The position numbers and the translations under genes are program-made. A stretch of 64,000 bases of DNA from Pseudophaeobacter sp965641885 (lineage in GTDB: Bacteria > Pseudomonadota > Alphaproteobacteria > Rhodobacterales > Rhodobacteraceae), in assembly GCA_965641885.1 (NCBI GenBank), contig OZ282574.1:372001-436000 (forward strand), written 5' to 3'. Shown in pieces: positions 8,628 through 17,445 of the stretch (positions within the stretch are counted from its first letter, which is position 1; the number at the start of each line of letters is the position of its first letter). The notes beneath the pieces are model-generated. The model saw only the letters and a list, made by a program, of their open reading frames with translations, was not told the origin of the DNA and searched no databases.

Positions 8628-9299
8628 ATGAAATGGACCCTGCCCAATATCCTGACCGTGGTGCGCCTGCTGGCGGCACCGGGTCTCGCCATTATGTTTC
8701 TGTATTTTTCGCGCCCGCTGGCGGATTGGTTTGCGCTGATTCTGTTTGTCGGGGCTGCGATAACCGACTGGTTTGACGGCTACCTCGCACGCACCTTGAA
8801 GCAGGAAACCAAGATGGGTGCTATGCTCGATCCCATCGCGGACAAGGCCATGGTGGTGATCGCGCTGATGATCCTGGTGGGCTATGCTGCAAAACACTGG
8901 ACCCCCTGGCTGGTGCTGCCGGCCACGGTAATCCTGTTTCGCGAGGTTTTTGTGTCTGGCCTGCGTGAGTTTCTGGGCGACACTGCCGGCACCCTGAAGG
9001 TGACCAAACTGGCCAAATGGAAGACCACGGCGCAGATGGTGGCCATTGCGACGCTGTTCTCGCAGGGCATCTTTGAACATTACCTTGTGATGTCCTCTAT
9101 TGGCATGGATGAGCCATTGATTTCAGAGATCCTCAGCGGGAAGGTTGAAGACGTGAATGGCCTGCGCTGGAAGTTTGGCGGCATGTTCTGGACCGGCAGG
9201 ATTGGCCTCTGGCTGTTGTGGATCGCGGCGGCTTTGACCCTGATCACCGGGGCGGATTATATGCGCAAGGCGCTGCCTCACCTGAAGGAGACCCGCTGA
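8628..9299 (+). CDS. pgsA: CDP-diacylglycerol-glycerol-3-phosphate 3-phosphatidyltransferase
   Basis: A 223-residue inner-membrane enzyme that transfers the phosphatidyl group from CDP-diacylglycerol to glycerol 3-phosphate, the committed step to phosphatidylglycerol. The CDP-alcohol phosphotransferase signature is complete at about residues 46-72 (DWFDGYLAR, then G-x3-D-x3-D in GAMLDPIAD). Several hydrophobic helices surround it, and the N-terminus MKWTLPNILTVVRLLAAPG is typical. It is 30-40 residues longer than the E. coli enzyme because of an inserted loop before the last helices. The stop codon overlaps the moaD start by one base. Confidence 0.95.
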   Translation: MKWTLPNILTVVRLLAAPGLAIMFLYFSRPLADWFALILFVGAAITDWFDGYLARTLKQETKMGAMLDPIADKAMVVIALMILVGYAAKHWTPWLVLPATVILFREVFVSGLREFLGDTAGTLKVTKLAKWKTTAQMVAIATLFSQGIFEHYLVMSSIGMDEPLISEILSGKVEDVNGLRWKFGGMFWTGRIGLWLLWIAAALTLITGADYMRKALPHLKETR

Positions 9300-9544
9300 T
9301 GGATGTTGTATATTTTGCCTGGGTGCGCGAACGCATCGGGGTGCCGCGGGAACAGGTCGAGACCAGCGCCGCCAACGTTGCCGAGCTGGTTGAAGAGCTG
9401 AAGGCGCGTGAAGAGCGCTACGGGGCGGCTTTTGCTGACCCATCGGCCTTGCGGGTGGCGCTGGATCAGGAGTTGTCGGATTTTGACGCCTCTCTTGAAG
9501 GCGTGCGTGAAGTGGCCTTTTTCCCGCCGATGACGGGGGGATGA
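9299..9544 (+). CDS. moaD: Molybdopterin synthase small subunit
   Basis: An 81-residue ubiquitin-like sulfur carrier of molybdopterin synthase. It ends in MTGG, so the C-terminal Gly-Gly that is adenylated and thiocarboxylated is present. The start ATG overlaps the pgsA stop (TGATG), indicating coupled translation. With the neighbouring moaE product it converts cyclic pyranopterin monophosphate to molybdopterin. The length is normal. Confidence 0.95.
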   Translation: MDVVYFAWVRERIGVPREQVETSAANVAELVEELKAREERYGAAFADPSALRVALDQELSDFDASLEGVREVAFFPPMTGG

Positions 9545-9551
9545 TGCGGTC

Positions 9552-9998
9552 ATGAAGGTTCTGGTGCAGGACGCAGATTTTGACCTTGGCGCGCAGAGTG
9601 ATGCTTTTGCGGCGGGCGCGGCAGGTGCCGGTGCGGTCGTGACCTTTACCGGCGTGGTGCGGGATGCGGATGCGGGTGGACTGGTTGCGATGGAGATCGA
9701 GCACTACCCGGCGATGACGCAAAAGGCGCTGGAGGCCATAGCGGCCGAGGCCATGACGCGCTGGTCTCTGGTGGATGCGCTGGTCATTCACCGCTATGGT
9801 CGGCTGGTGCCGGGAGAACGTATCATGATGGTTGCGACGGCCGCGCGGCACCGCAAAGACGCCTTTGAGGCGGCTGAGTATCTGATGGACTACCTGAAGT
9901 CCCGTGCCCCGTTCTGGAAGAAAGAAATCCTCGCGGATGGCGCCACTGACTGGGTGGCTGCCAAGTCCGAGGATGAGGATGCTCTGACCCGCTGGTAG
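9552..9998 (+). CDS. moaE: Molybdopterin synthase catalytic subunit
   Basis: A 148-residue large subunit of molybdopterin synthase. Recognisable family motifs are GAVVTFTGVVRD near residue 30, MEIEHYPAMT, VIHRYGRLVPGE in the middle, and the C-terminal KSRAPFWKKE containing the active-site lysines. It starts seven bases after moaD, in the operon uvrC region-pgsA-moaD-moaE. It inserts the two dithiolene sulfurs carried by MoaD. Confidence 0.96.
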   Translation: MKVLVQDADFDLGAQSDAFAAGAAGAGAVVTFTGVVRDADAGGLVAMEIEHYPAMTQKALEAIAAEAMTRWSLVDALVIHRYGRLVPGERIMMVATAARHRKDAFEAAEYLMDYLKSRAPFWKKEILADGATDWVAAKSEDEDALTRW

Positions 9999-10115
9999 CC
10001 AGTTCTGTAGGGCGCTGCCACCTCTCCCGAGCAAATCCCCAATTGAAGCCGAAGTGCAAAGAGTGAGAGGTAGCTCTCCCGCCTGTTTCGGCAACATTCA
10101 AAGAATGTGCCTGCT

Positions 10116-10150
10116 CAGTTGGGCCCGGCTCCGCGCGTTGCGCGGAGCGC
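10116..10150 (+). repeat. Dispersed hairpin repeat, copy E (half element)
   Basis: CAGTTGGGCCCGG is followed by a perfect 9-bp stem, GCTCCGCGC-GTT-GCGCGGAGC at 10128-10148. It matches the second half of the element at 52300-52375 read on the opposite strand. It lies in the 339-base gene-free gap 9999-10337, downstream of moaE and of the convergent gene at 10338. Confidence 0.55.
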
Positions 10151-10214
10151 TCACGCAGATTGCGGATGTGTATCTGTAGAGGATCGTTCTCTGTGATTTT
10201 GGCTTGCAGTATGG

Positions 10215-10310
10215 CGGTGCAGCGCGTCGCCGCAGGCGAGGCGCTGGGCCCAAGGCCTGCCCGTCGGGCATAGCCCGATGGGCAGGCGCGGGAGCCCCCC
10301 CTTGTTTGGC
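10215..10310 (-). repeat. Dispersed hairpin repeat, copy A
   Basis: Read on the minus strand this holds GGCTCCCGCG, a long hairpin whose arms are GCCTGCCC and GGGCAGGC (10255-10262 and 10280-10287) with an inner TCGGGC/GCCCGA stem, then TTGGGCCCAGCGC and a second inverted repeat. The order GCTCCCGC, hairpin, TTGGGC, hairpin is shared with copies at 44.0, 52.1 and 52.3 kb. It occupies most of the gap between the convergent moaE and coiled-coil protein genes. Confidence 0.55.
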
Positions 10311-10337
10311 TGGCTGCGCGTGGTCGACCCTAGGGCC

Positions 10338-10655
10338 TCACTCCTGTTTCAGGTAGCTGCGTAGCTCTTCTGCTTCGCGGCGGGCATCACGCAGCCCGTC
10401 CATGGCGGCCCGTAGTTCCGCCTCTGTTTGGGTGAGCTGGTTTGTCAGCTCTGCTTCGCGTTGCTGCAGGTAGGTGATTGCCTGATCACGGGTTTCCTCG
10501 GCTTCATGCAGCTCCTGGCTCATGCGATCCAGGTCGGCGACATCGCTTTGGCGTACCCGGGTAAAGCGGTGCACCAGCCAGTTCGCAAACCAGCCCATGG
10601 CAAAGGCGGCAAACAGGATGATGGCTGTGGTGAGGATGAACTCTGCTCTGCTCAT
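10338..10655 (-). CDS. Membrane-anchored coiled-coil protein, unknown function
   Basis: A 105-residue protein with one N-terminal transmembrane helix (FILTTAIILFAAFAMGWFANWLV, residues 6-28) followed by a heptad-rich, charged region from about residue 40 to the end (LDRMSQELHEAEETRD and similar), predicted to form a coiled coil in the cytoplasm or periplasm. Its start overlaps the stop of the OmpA-domain gene upstream by four bases (ATGA), so the two are translationally coupled and probably act together at the envelope. No catalytic motif is visible. Confidence 0.8.
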   Translation of the reverse strand: MSRAEFILTTAIILFAAFAMGWFANWLVHRFTRVRQSDVADLDRMSQELHEAEETRDQAITYLQQREAELTNQLTQTEAELRAAMDGLRDARREAEELRSYLKQE

Positions 10656-12574
10656 TGTCCTGAAGTCTCCTGTTCATTGCTGGTATCGGTGTCATCGTCG
10701 GCAGCGTCTCCCGCTGCCGCTGCGGCGGCACTTTCGAGGGTGGTTTCCCCCTCAGATGTGGTTTCGGGCAGGATCATGCGGAACTCGATTCGCCGGTTGG
10801 CTTCGCGCCCCGCTTCGCTGTCATTGCTTTCAATGGGCTGGCTTTCGCCATAGCCCGTGGCGATGAAGGCCGCCGTGCGAATACGGCGGGCGCGCAGCTC
10901 GTTAAGGATCGACTGGGCCCGCGACTGGCTCAGTGTCTGGTTCATGCCTTCGCGCCCCTGACTGTCTGTGTGGCCCTGGATCTCCAGTCGGATCGGGCCG
11001 CAGCGCACCAGAATGGCGGCGATGTGATCCAGCACGGTGCTGCTACCAGCAGCCACTGTTGCTGATCCGGGCTCAAAGCTGATTTTGCCACTGGCATGCT
11101 GGGCACCCGTGAGCTGGGCTGCGCAAAGCTCACTGCTCAGCGGCTGATCCTTGGGGGCAGGCGGCTCTTCATAGCTGATGTCTAGCGCATAGCTCTCCGC
11201 TTCGCCCAGCTTGGCGGCCAGAAACCCCGACACTTCGGCCAGCGTGTCCTCGCTATGGCTCATGCCGCGTAGGTGCAGGTTGTCCGGCGTGACCGTGACT
11301 GAGCCGCGTTCAAGATGCGACAGGGCCTCCAGCCCCGCCAGAATCCGCAGAGGCCAGTCGCTGGGCAGATCCGCCACCACACGGGTGGCGGTGTGCACCT
11401 GAGCAGAGCCAAAGCGCGCCTTGGCATAGCTGCTGGTGATATCGCGTGAGATCGCGTCATTTATCCGACCGCGCAGTTGCACCTGTCCCTCGGGAGAGAG
11501 CGTCGCCGTGAACTCTGGAGCCCCGGCCGGGCTGTCAGTCGCAGGGGTGGGCAGAACGGCGTGCAGGGCAAAGACTTCGGGGAGGGCGTTTTCCAGCTCG
11601 CCCACAACCTTGTCGAACAGCTCTGAAGGGGTGCCTTCGGCGGCGACAAGCGTGATATCGGCGTTTGCAATGGTGACGGTGCCTTTGCCAAGGGCAGAGA
11701 GGCTGGCGATGCTTTGGGCTGCGGCCTGTGCCCAGTTGGGCGAAGGCACGCCCATGCCGATGACACATTCAGCCTGCCCCTCCAGCCCAGCAGCGCGGGC
11801 GGCGTTCAGGATCCGCTCGCGGCTCTCTGTACTTTCGGCAGAGCAGGCATCAAATCGTGCGCCGCTCTCGCCGATCAAAAAACGCAGGGTGAAGGGCGTG
11901 ATCACCGGCCGGGCCGCAGTGATATTGAGCACCAGATTCACCTCGAGCGGGGCCATGCGCATCAGACGCTTTTGCAATGTCTCTTTTGCGGCGGCAGATT
12001 TTGCCATGGTGGTGATCTTGATGGTCTCGGCATCCACCGAAACCTTGGCACGGGGCAGCAGCTCAAGGGCCGCAATGGCGTATTTCATCGCCACGTTCCA
12101 GCCCTTGGGGGCGGTGTATCTGGCCGTTTCCAGCAGGTCGGCCACCTGACCGGCATCGCTCAGCCCGTTCAGTGCCTTTACCAGCTCAGCCCGCGACGAT
12201 GAGGCCGGGATCAGGCCAATAATGGATATGCCACTGTGATTGCGCAGTATTTCTGCGGAAAACCGCGGCGCTGCAATGCCTTCAAAGGGGGTGACCGTCA
12301 TGTCATCAATAACGCGTGCAGCATCGACAACGCTTCCTGCCATCGAGATCGCCGCAAACCGGGTGGCTTCATCAGGGGCGGTGCCCTGCAACAGAACGCG
12401 CAGCCCGTCAGAGCTCACTTCGGCCCATCCCATGCCACCTTCATCCAGCGCACGACGCAGGGCCGTTTCGCTGTTTTGCTCTACCGCAGTCACGGCAAAA
12501 CTGGCAGCGATCAGGCTGACGCCTGCGGCCGCAGCAAAGGTCAGGGTCGGGATCAAAAGCGATGACAGACGCAT
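10652..12574 (-). CDS. OmpA-domain envelope protein with BON-like repeats
   Basis: A 640-residue protein with an N-terminal signal or anchor (LLIPTLTFAAAAGVSLIAASF), a long central region of repeated about 75-residue alpha/beta units resembling BON-type modules, and a C-terminal OmpA peptidoglycan-binding domain at about 480-600. The OmpA motif is clear (IRLEIQGHTDSQG, then LSQSRAQSILNELRARRI, and REANRRIEFRM). It would connect the envelope to peptidoglycan. The tail after the domain is acidic and alanine-rich. It is the first gene of a two-gene unit with the coiled-coil protein. The BON assignment is inference from spacing and pattern. Confidence 0.82.
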   Translation of the reverse strand: MRLSSLLIPTLTFAAAAGVSLIAASFAVTAVEQNSETALRRALDEGGMGWAEVSSDGLRVLLQGTAPDEATRFAAISMAGSVVDAARVIDDMTVTPFEGIAAPRFSAEILRNHSGISIIGLIPASSSRAELVKALNGLSDAGQVADLLETARYTAPKGWNVAMKYAIAALELLPRAKVSVDAETIKITTMAKSAAAKETLQKRLMRMAPLEVNLVLNITAARPVITPFTLRFLIGESGARFDACSAESTESRERILNAARAAGLEGQAECVIGMGVPSPNWAQAAAQSIASLSALGKGTVTIANADITLVAAEGTPSELFDKVVGELENALPEVFALHAVLPTPATDSPAGAPEFTATLSPEGQVQLRGRINDAISRDITSSYAKARFGSAQVHTATRVVADLPSDWPLRILAGLEALSHLERGSVTVTPDNLHLRGMSHSEDTLAEVSGFLAAKLGEAESYALDISYEEPPAPKDQPLSSELCAAQLTGAQHASGKISFEPGSATVAAGSSTVLDHIAAILVRCGPIRLEIQGHTDSQGREGMNQTLSQSRAQSILNELRARRIRTAAFIATGYGESQPIESNDSEAGREANRRIEFRMILPETTSEGETTLESAAAAAAGDAADDDTDTSNEQETSGQ

Positions 12575-12635
12575 AGAATGGTTATTCCCCGCAAAAAACT
12601 GTTTCTTGTGTATAGGGCTGCGCCCTGTGGTTCAA

Positions 12636-13598
12636 TCAGATCAGCGCGGCCAATATAAAGAAAATAAGCGGAATCAAGCCGGTATCTCGGTTGAGTCGAA
12701 ACAGCTGCAGCAGGCGTGGGTTGTTCTCGGGGTCAAAGATCCGCAACTGCCAGGTCATGTGCCAGCCCATGGCCCAGGGTCCAATCAGCGCAATCCCCAG
12801 CGCCCAGTAATTGTCATCGAGATCCAGCGCCAGAATGACCGCCAGCGCCATCAGGCTGACAGTGCCCACAATGAACCGGCGCAGCCAGGCGGGCGTGTTG
12901 TCGCCAAACAGCCGGGCGGTGGATTTCACGCCGATCAGCGCGTCATCCTCAGTGTCCTGATGCGCATAGATGGTGTCATAAAACAGCGTCCAGCAAATCC
13001 CGGCGAAATAGAGCGCAACGGCAGGCCAGTGCAGCGCGCCGGTATGGGCCGTCCAGGCCCAGAGAGCGCCCCAGTTGAAGGCCAGCCCCAAAAACACCTG
13101 CGGCCACCAGGTGAACCGCTTGGCAAAAGGATAGATCGCCACCGGAAACAGCGCCAGAATCCCCATAGAGATCGCCATACGATTAAAGCTGAGCAGGATG
13201 ACAAAGGAGACCAATGCCTGCAGCACCATCCAGGCCACCGCGCCTTTGACTGTGACCTGCCCCGAGGGGATGGGCCGCGAGCGGGTGCGCTCTACCGCGC
13301 CGTCATAGTGGCGATCCGAGATGTCATTCCAGGTGCAGCCCGCGCCGCGCATCAGCCAGGCGCCCAGGGCGCAGGCGACGGCGATCCAGGCATCCTCCCA
13401 GCGTGGGCTTCCATCCCAGAGCACCGCAAGCGCCAGCCCCCACCAGCAGGGGATCAGCAACAGCCAGGTGCCAATGGGCCGGTCCGCCCGGCTGAGGCGT
13501 AGATAGGGGCGGCTCCAGGCTGGTGCAATTTGATCAACCCAGTTGCCTTTGACCGCATCTGCGACCTGCCCATCTGGTTTTGGCGCGTCACCTTGCAT
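12636..13598 (-). CDS. ubiA: 4-hydroxybenzoate polyprenyltransferase
   Basis: A 320-residue inner-membrane prenyltransferase that attaches the polyprenyl tail to 4-hydroxybenzoate in ubiquinone synthesis. Both Asp-rich motifs are present: NDISDRHYDGAVERTRSRP at about 103-121, and DTIYAHQDTEDD in the second half. There are 8-9 hydrophobic helices. ATG 13598 gives the usual length; the same frame runs upstream into the neighbouring gene and is ignored. The start is only 12 bases from the divergent rsmE start. Confidence 0.95.
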   Translation of the reverse strand: MQGDAPKPDGQVADAVKGNWVDQIAPAWSRPYLRLSRADRPIGTWLLLIPCWWGLALAVLWDGSPRWEDAWIAVACALGAWLMRGAGCTWNDISDRHYDGAVERTRSRPIPSGQVTVKGAVAWMVLQALVSFVILLSFNRMAISMGILALFPVAIYPFAKRFTWWPQVFLGLAFNWGALWAWTAHTGALHWPAVALYFAGICWTLFYDTIYAHQDTEDDALIGVKSTARLFGDNTPAWLRRFIVGTVSLMALAVILALDLDDNYWALGIALIGPWAMGWHMTWQLRIFDPENNPRLLQLFRLNRDTGLIPLIFFILAALI

Positions 13599-13610
13599 AT
13601 GTAGGGCCTC

Positions 13611-14336
13611 ATGAGTGCAAAAATCAGACTGTATGTAGAGCACCCACTGGGTGCAGGGCAATCCATTCCTCTGGAGAAGGAGCAGGCACATTACCTCTTT
13701 GGGGTGATGCGGCAGCGCCTGGGCGGGGCTGTGGCGCTGTTCAATGGTGTGGATGGCGAATGGCAGGCCGAGGTGACCGAGGCCGGCAAACGCGGCGGCA
13801 CCCTCACCTGTGTCGTGCAGAGCAAGCCTTTGCAGATGCCGCCGGATCTGTGGCTGCTGTTTGCGCCGATCAAAAAAGCCCGCACTGATTTTATCGTGGA
13901 AAAAGCCGCCGAGATGGGCGCCGCGCGCATCCTGCCGGTGGGCACGGAGTACACCAATTCTGAACGCATTCGGCAGGACCGGCTGCAGGCCCACGCGGTC
14001 GAGGCCGCCGAGCAATGCGGTGGCACCTATGTGCCGCAGGTGGATGAGTTGCAAAAACTGACGCGGCTTCTGGACAGCTGGCCCGCCGAGCGCCAGCTGA
14101 TGTTCTGCGACGAGGCCGAGGTGGGCAATGCGCTGCAATTGGCGGCGCAGGAGCACAAAGACGCACCCTGGGCCATTCTGATTGGGCCTGAAGGCGGCTT
14201 TTCCCCCGCCGAGCGCCAGCGTCTGCACAGCCTGCCACAGTCCCATGTTGTCAGCCTCGGCCCCCGCATCCTGCGGGCTGACACCGCCGCTGTTGCCGCC
14301 ATGACCCTGTGGCAGCAGGCGCTTGGGGATTGGTGA
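13611..14336 (+). CDS. rsmE: 16S rRNA (uracil(1498)-N3)-methyltransferase
   Basis: A 241-residue SPOUT-class methyltransferase that methylates U1498 of 16S rRNA using S-adenosylmethionine. The knotted SAM-binding region is visible at the C-terminus: IGPEGGFSPAER and LGPRILRADTAAVAAM. The N-terminal PUA-like domain has GAVALFNGVDGEW. It is divergent from ubiA with a 12-base gap, so at least one of the two promoters must lie within the other gene, or transcripts have almost no leader. Confidence 0.95.
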   Translation: MSAKIRLYVEHPLGAGQSIPLEKEQAHYLFGVMRQRLGGAVALFNGVDGEWQAEVTEAGKRGGTLTCVVQSKPLQMPPDLWLLFAPIKKARTDFIVEKAAEMGAARILPVGTEYTNSERIRQDRLQAHAVEAAEQCGGTYVPQVDELQKLTRLLDSWPAERQLMFCDEAEVGNALQLAAQEHKDAPWAILIGPEGGFSPAERQRLHSLPQSHVVSLGPRILRADTAAVAAMTLWQQALGDW

Positions 14337-14467
14337 TGTCCCGTAAGAGTATCGCTGCCTCAGGCCGAACCTGCTGCGCGTCGCGACCAAGGAGACTATT
14401 GGTTCCAGGCGCATTGGTGCCTATCTTACTTTGAACTTTGACCCGGTGCCTTCATAGGAGAGATGCC

Positions 14468-14995
14468 ATGAGCTTCATTCGGCCCGAGGCCCGCGTCGCC
14501 ATCTGGCGCTGGCGTGAATTGATTGTCGCGGCGCTGATGCTGCTGGTGGGGCTGAAATGGGCCTTTACCTCTTACGGGGTCACTGAGGTCACTGGCTGGG
14601 CCCTGGTAGTGAGCGGGCTTGTGGTGGCTGTCGTTGGCGCGCAGCGGCTGCGCTTTCGTCTGGGGGCAGATGGCCCCGGTGTGGTGCGGGTGGACGAGGG
14701 GCAGATCGCCTACTTTGGCCCGCTGACAGGCGGCGCTGTTGCCACCTCCGAGCTGCAGCGCCTGCGGCTGGATCACACCGCCAAGCCGCCGCATTGGGTA
14801 CTGGAGCAAGAGGGGCAGGCTCCGCTGGAAATTCCGGTGAATGCGGCCGGCCACGAGGCGCTGTTTGATGTCTTTGCCGCCCTTCCCGGCCTCAGGACGG
14901 AACGCATGCTGAGCGAGCTGCGCCGCAACGGGCCTCACCAGGTCGTGATTTGGGAGCGGGCCTCTCTGCGCCCTGCGCACCAAAGGCTGCATTGA
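14468..14995 (+). CDS. Conserved membrane protein, unknown function
   Basis: A 175-residue protein with two adjacent hydrophobic helices near the N-terminus (LIVAALMLLVGLKWAF and GWALVVSGLVVAVVGA, residues about 18-60) and a soluble C-terminal part of about 110 residues that looks like a small beta-rich domain. I do not recognise a characterised family. The ATG at 14468 is preceded by AGGAGAG. It lies between rsmE and gshA on the same strand, 131 bases after rsmE and 66 before gshA. Confidence 0.7.
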   Translation: MSFIRPEARVAIWRWRELIVAALMLLVGLKWAFTSYGVTEVTGWALVVSGLVVAVVGAQRLRFRLGADGPGVVRVDEGQIAYFGPLTGGAVATSELQRLRLDHTAKPPHWVLEQEGQAPLEIPVNAAGHEALFDVFAALPGLRTERMLSELRRNGPHQVVIWERASLRPAHQRLH

Positions 14996-15061
14996 CACTG
15001 GCGTTGATTCCGCCCACGACTGACGGCTGAAAATTGCAAACAACACGACGGAGTGCCCGGC

Positions 15062-16432
15062 ATGTCCATTCCCCAGTCCGGCGGCGGACCCATTGAACGC
15101 CACGAACAATTGGCTGAATATCTGGCCAGCGGCTGCAAGCCGCGTGACGCGTGGCGCATCGGCACCGAGCACGAAAAGTTTGGCTATTGCAAAGACACGC
15201 TAAAGCCGCTGCCCTTTGAGGGGGAGCGCTCGATTGTGGCGGTTTTGCAGGGGCTGCGTGACAGCTATGGCTGGGGCGAGGTGCGTGAGGGCGGCAAGCT
15301 GATCGGGCTGGAAAAAGACGGCGCCAATGTGAGCCTGGAGCCGGGCGGCGCGCTGGAGCTGTCGGGGGCGCCGCTGGAGACCATCCACGAGACCTGCGAC
15401 GAGGTGAATGTGCACCTGCGTGAGGTGAAAGAGATCGCCGACAAGATCGGCGTGGGCTTTATCGGTCTGGGGGCGGCCCCCATCTGGAAACACGACGAGA
15501 TGCCCCTGATGCCCAAGGGGCGCTATCGTCTGATGAACGACTACATGACCAAAGTGGGCACCATGGGGCGCGACATGATGCGGCGCACCACCACGGTGCA
15601 GGTCAATATCGACTTTGGCTCTGAGGCTGACATGGTGCAAAAACTGCGCGTGGCGCTGGCCTTGCAGCCGGTGGCGACAGCTCTTTTTGCCAACTCCCCC
15701 TTCTTTGAAGGCAAGCCGAACGGCCACAAAAGCTGGCGCAGCAAGATCTGGCGGCATCTGGACGACAGCCGCACCGGCATGCTGCCTTTTGTTTTTGACG
15801 AGGGCTTTGGCTTTGAGGCCTATGTGCAATATGCGCTCGATGTGCCGATGTATTTTGTCTATCGCGACGGTGAATATGTCAACGCGCTGGGCATGTCGTT
15901 CCGCGACTTCCTGCAGGGCAAGCTGCCGGCGCTGCCTGGTGAAACCCCCACCCTGTCTGATTGGGCCGATCACCTGACAACTGCCTTCCCGGAGGCGCGG
16001 ATCAAGAAATACATGGAGATGCGCGGCGCCGATGGTGGCCCCTGGCGACGTCTTTGCGCGCTGCCGGCCTTCTGGGTCGGGCTGACCTATGACCAGTCCG
16101 CGCTGGATGCGGCCTGGGATCTGGTCAAACACTGGGATGCCGAGACCCGCGAAGGGCTGCGGGTTGCCGCCTCACGCGACGGGCTGCAGGCCGAGTTCAA
16201 TGGCATCAAAATGCATGATCTGGCGCGTGAAGTGGTAAGGATTTCTGAAAGCGGCCTGAAGGCGCGTGCCCGCCCCGGTGCCGGTGGCTTGGTGCCGGAT
16301 GAGACGCATTTTCTGAATGCGCTGAAGGACAGTTTGGACAGTGGCAAAGTGCCGGCGGATGAGCTGCTGGAACGCTATGAGGGCGACTGGGGCGGCGATC
16401 TGACCCGGATCTACGCCGACTACAGCTACTAA
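15062..16432 (+). CDS. gshA: Glutamate-cysteine ligase (proteobacterial/plant type)
   Basis: A 456-residue enzyme catalysing ATP-dependent joining of L-glutamate and L-cysteine, the first step of glutathione synthesis. Motifs include RIGTEHEKFGY near residue 35, the glycine-rich SLEPGGALELSGAP at about 95-108, and MRRTTTVQVNIDFG in the middle, all typical of the alphaproteobacterial and plant GCS2-type family rather than E. coli GshA. ATG 15062 follows ACGGAG; a start three codons earlier is possible. A strong terminator follows at 16461-16488. Confidence 0.95.
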   Translation: MSIPQSGGGPIERHEQLAEYLASGCKPRDAWRIGTEHEKFGYCKDTLKPLPFEGERSIVAVLQGLRDSYGWGEVREGGKLIGLEKDGANVSLEPGGALELSGAPLETIHETCDEVNVHLREVKEIADKIGVGFIGLGAAPIWKHDEMPLMPKGRYRLMNDYMTKVGTMGRDMMRRTTTVQVNIDFGSEADMVQKLRVALALQPVATALFANSPFFEGKPNGHKSWRSKIWRHLDDSRTGMLPFVFDEGFGFEAYVQYALDVPMYFVYRDGEYVNALGMSFRDFLQGKLPALPGETPTLSDWADHLTTAFPEARIKKYMEMRGADGGPWRRLCALPAFWVGLTYDQSALDAAWDLVKHWDAETREGLRVAASRDGLQAEFNGIKMHDLAREVVRISESGLKARARPGAGGLVPDETHFLNALKDSLDSGKVPADELLERYEGDWGGDLTRIYADYSY

Positions 16433-16460
16433 GAAGATCTGACCGTTGAAGACAACACAA

Positions 16461-16488
16461 AGGGGGCGCCGCTGAGACGCCCCTTTTT
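16461..16488 (+). terminator. Rho-independent terminator of gshA
   Basis: GGGGCG (16463-16468) pairs with CGCCCC (16478-16483) across a 9-base loop and is followed directly by TTTTT and CTT. It lies 30 bases after the gshA stop. Confidence 0.8.
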
Positions 16489-16553
16489 CTTGCTTCTGTT
16501 GGTCTAGGCGGCGCTTGCTACTGTCGCCTGGGTGGAGAGATCGCCGCAGGCAT

Positions 16554-17408
16554 CTAGGTCGCGCGGTCGAACCAGGGCACCACCGGTTGGCGGGCCTTTG
16601 CATATCCGGGTACCTGGGCATCCAGTCGTGCTGCGAGATCCGGCAGGCGGCTCACCGGCACCCTGGGGAAGAGATGATGTTCGCGGTGGTAGAACATCAG
16701 ATAGGCCGCCCGGGCCAGCACCCCACGTTGGCTGCGGCCCGCAAGGCCAGTATGCGCAGTGCCTTGGTGGGTGATCCAGACCGCAAAGAAGGCGGTGAGA
16801 CACTGGGCAACCGCCATGGTGGCCAGGTGCAGCTGCAGAAAATCTAGGCCGCTGAGGAGAATGAGCCCTATGGCCAGCGCAACACCAAGTCCATCGCGCA
16901 GCATCCGCATCTGCCATTTGGGCCCGCCCCGGTGCCAGCAATGATGGATCAGATCCAGAGGAAAGCGGGGCCCATATAGCAGCACCTCACGCGCGCTCAT
17001 ATGACCGCAATGCCCTTCCAGATCTTCTGCACCCATGGCGTGGCGGTGGTGCTGCATATGGCTCCAGGCGATGGAGGAGTTGCAGCCCATCATCAGCGTG
17101 CTGAGAAGGTGCAACAGGGCGATGTCGACGCGCCGGGGCAGGCCGAGATTGCCATGAATCGCTTCATGATTCAGCCGCAGGGCGCAGAGAAAGAACATGA
17201 AGCTCGCCAACGCCCCCATGGGCCAGAGTGGCGATGCATAGAGTGCCCAGGAGAGAACCAGCCATGGTAAGGGCAGGGTGAGTTCGATACATCTTTGCCT
17301 GTCTGTGAACAGAAGCAAGTCTTTCCAGGGAATGTGGGGCGGGGCGGTTTCGCGTCGCCTCGGGTCCTGTGGCAGGCGATTGTTTGGTTGTGCAGTCATT
17401 TCTGTCAT
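16554..17408 (-). CDS. Membrane fatty acid desaturase
   Basis: A 284-residue integral membrane di-iron desaturase. Its three histidine boxes are HEAIH (about residue 79), HMQHHRH (about 117) and HREHHLFP (about 241), the complete metal ligand set of the acyl-lipid desaturase family. There are about four hydrophobic helices. It probably introduces a double bond into an acyl chain of membrane lipid; substrate and position are not determined by the sequence. ATG 17408 follows GGAGA by eight bases. It is 37 bases downstream of a GbsR/MarR-type regulator gene on the same strand, so the two likely form one autoregulated transcript. Confidence 0.88.
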   Translation of the reverse strand: MTEMTAQPNNRLPQDPRRRETAPPHIPWKDLLLFTDRQRCIELTLPLPWLVLSWALYASPLWPMGALASFMFFLCALRLNHEAIHGNLGLPRRVDIALLHLLSTLMMGCNSSIAWSHMQHHRHAMGAEDLEGHCGHMSAREVLLYGPRFPLDLIHHCWHRGGPKWQMRMLRDGLGVALAIGLILLSGLDFLQLHLATMAVAQCLTAFFAVWITHQGTAHTGLAGRSQRGVLARAAYLMFYHREHHLFPRVPVSRLPDLAARLDAQVPGYAKARQPVVPWFDRAT

Positions 17409-17445
17409 TTGTGAAATCTCCAGCCAAATTTTTTTGCTTATGTCG

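Noticed and set aside
12240..13502. 420-codon + strand frame across the OmpA-domain and ubiA genes
   Set aside because: It overlaps two well-supported minus-strand genes and their junction, with no recognisable domain.
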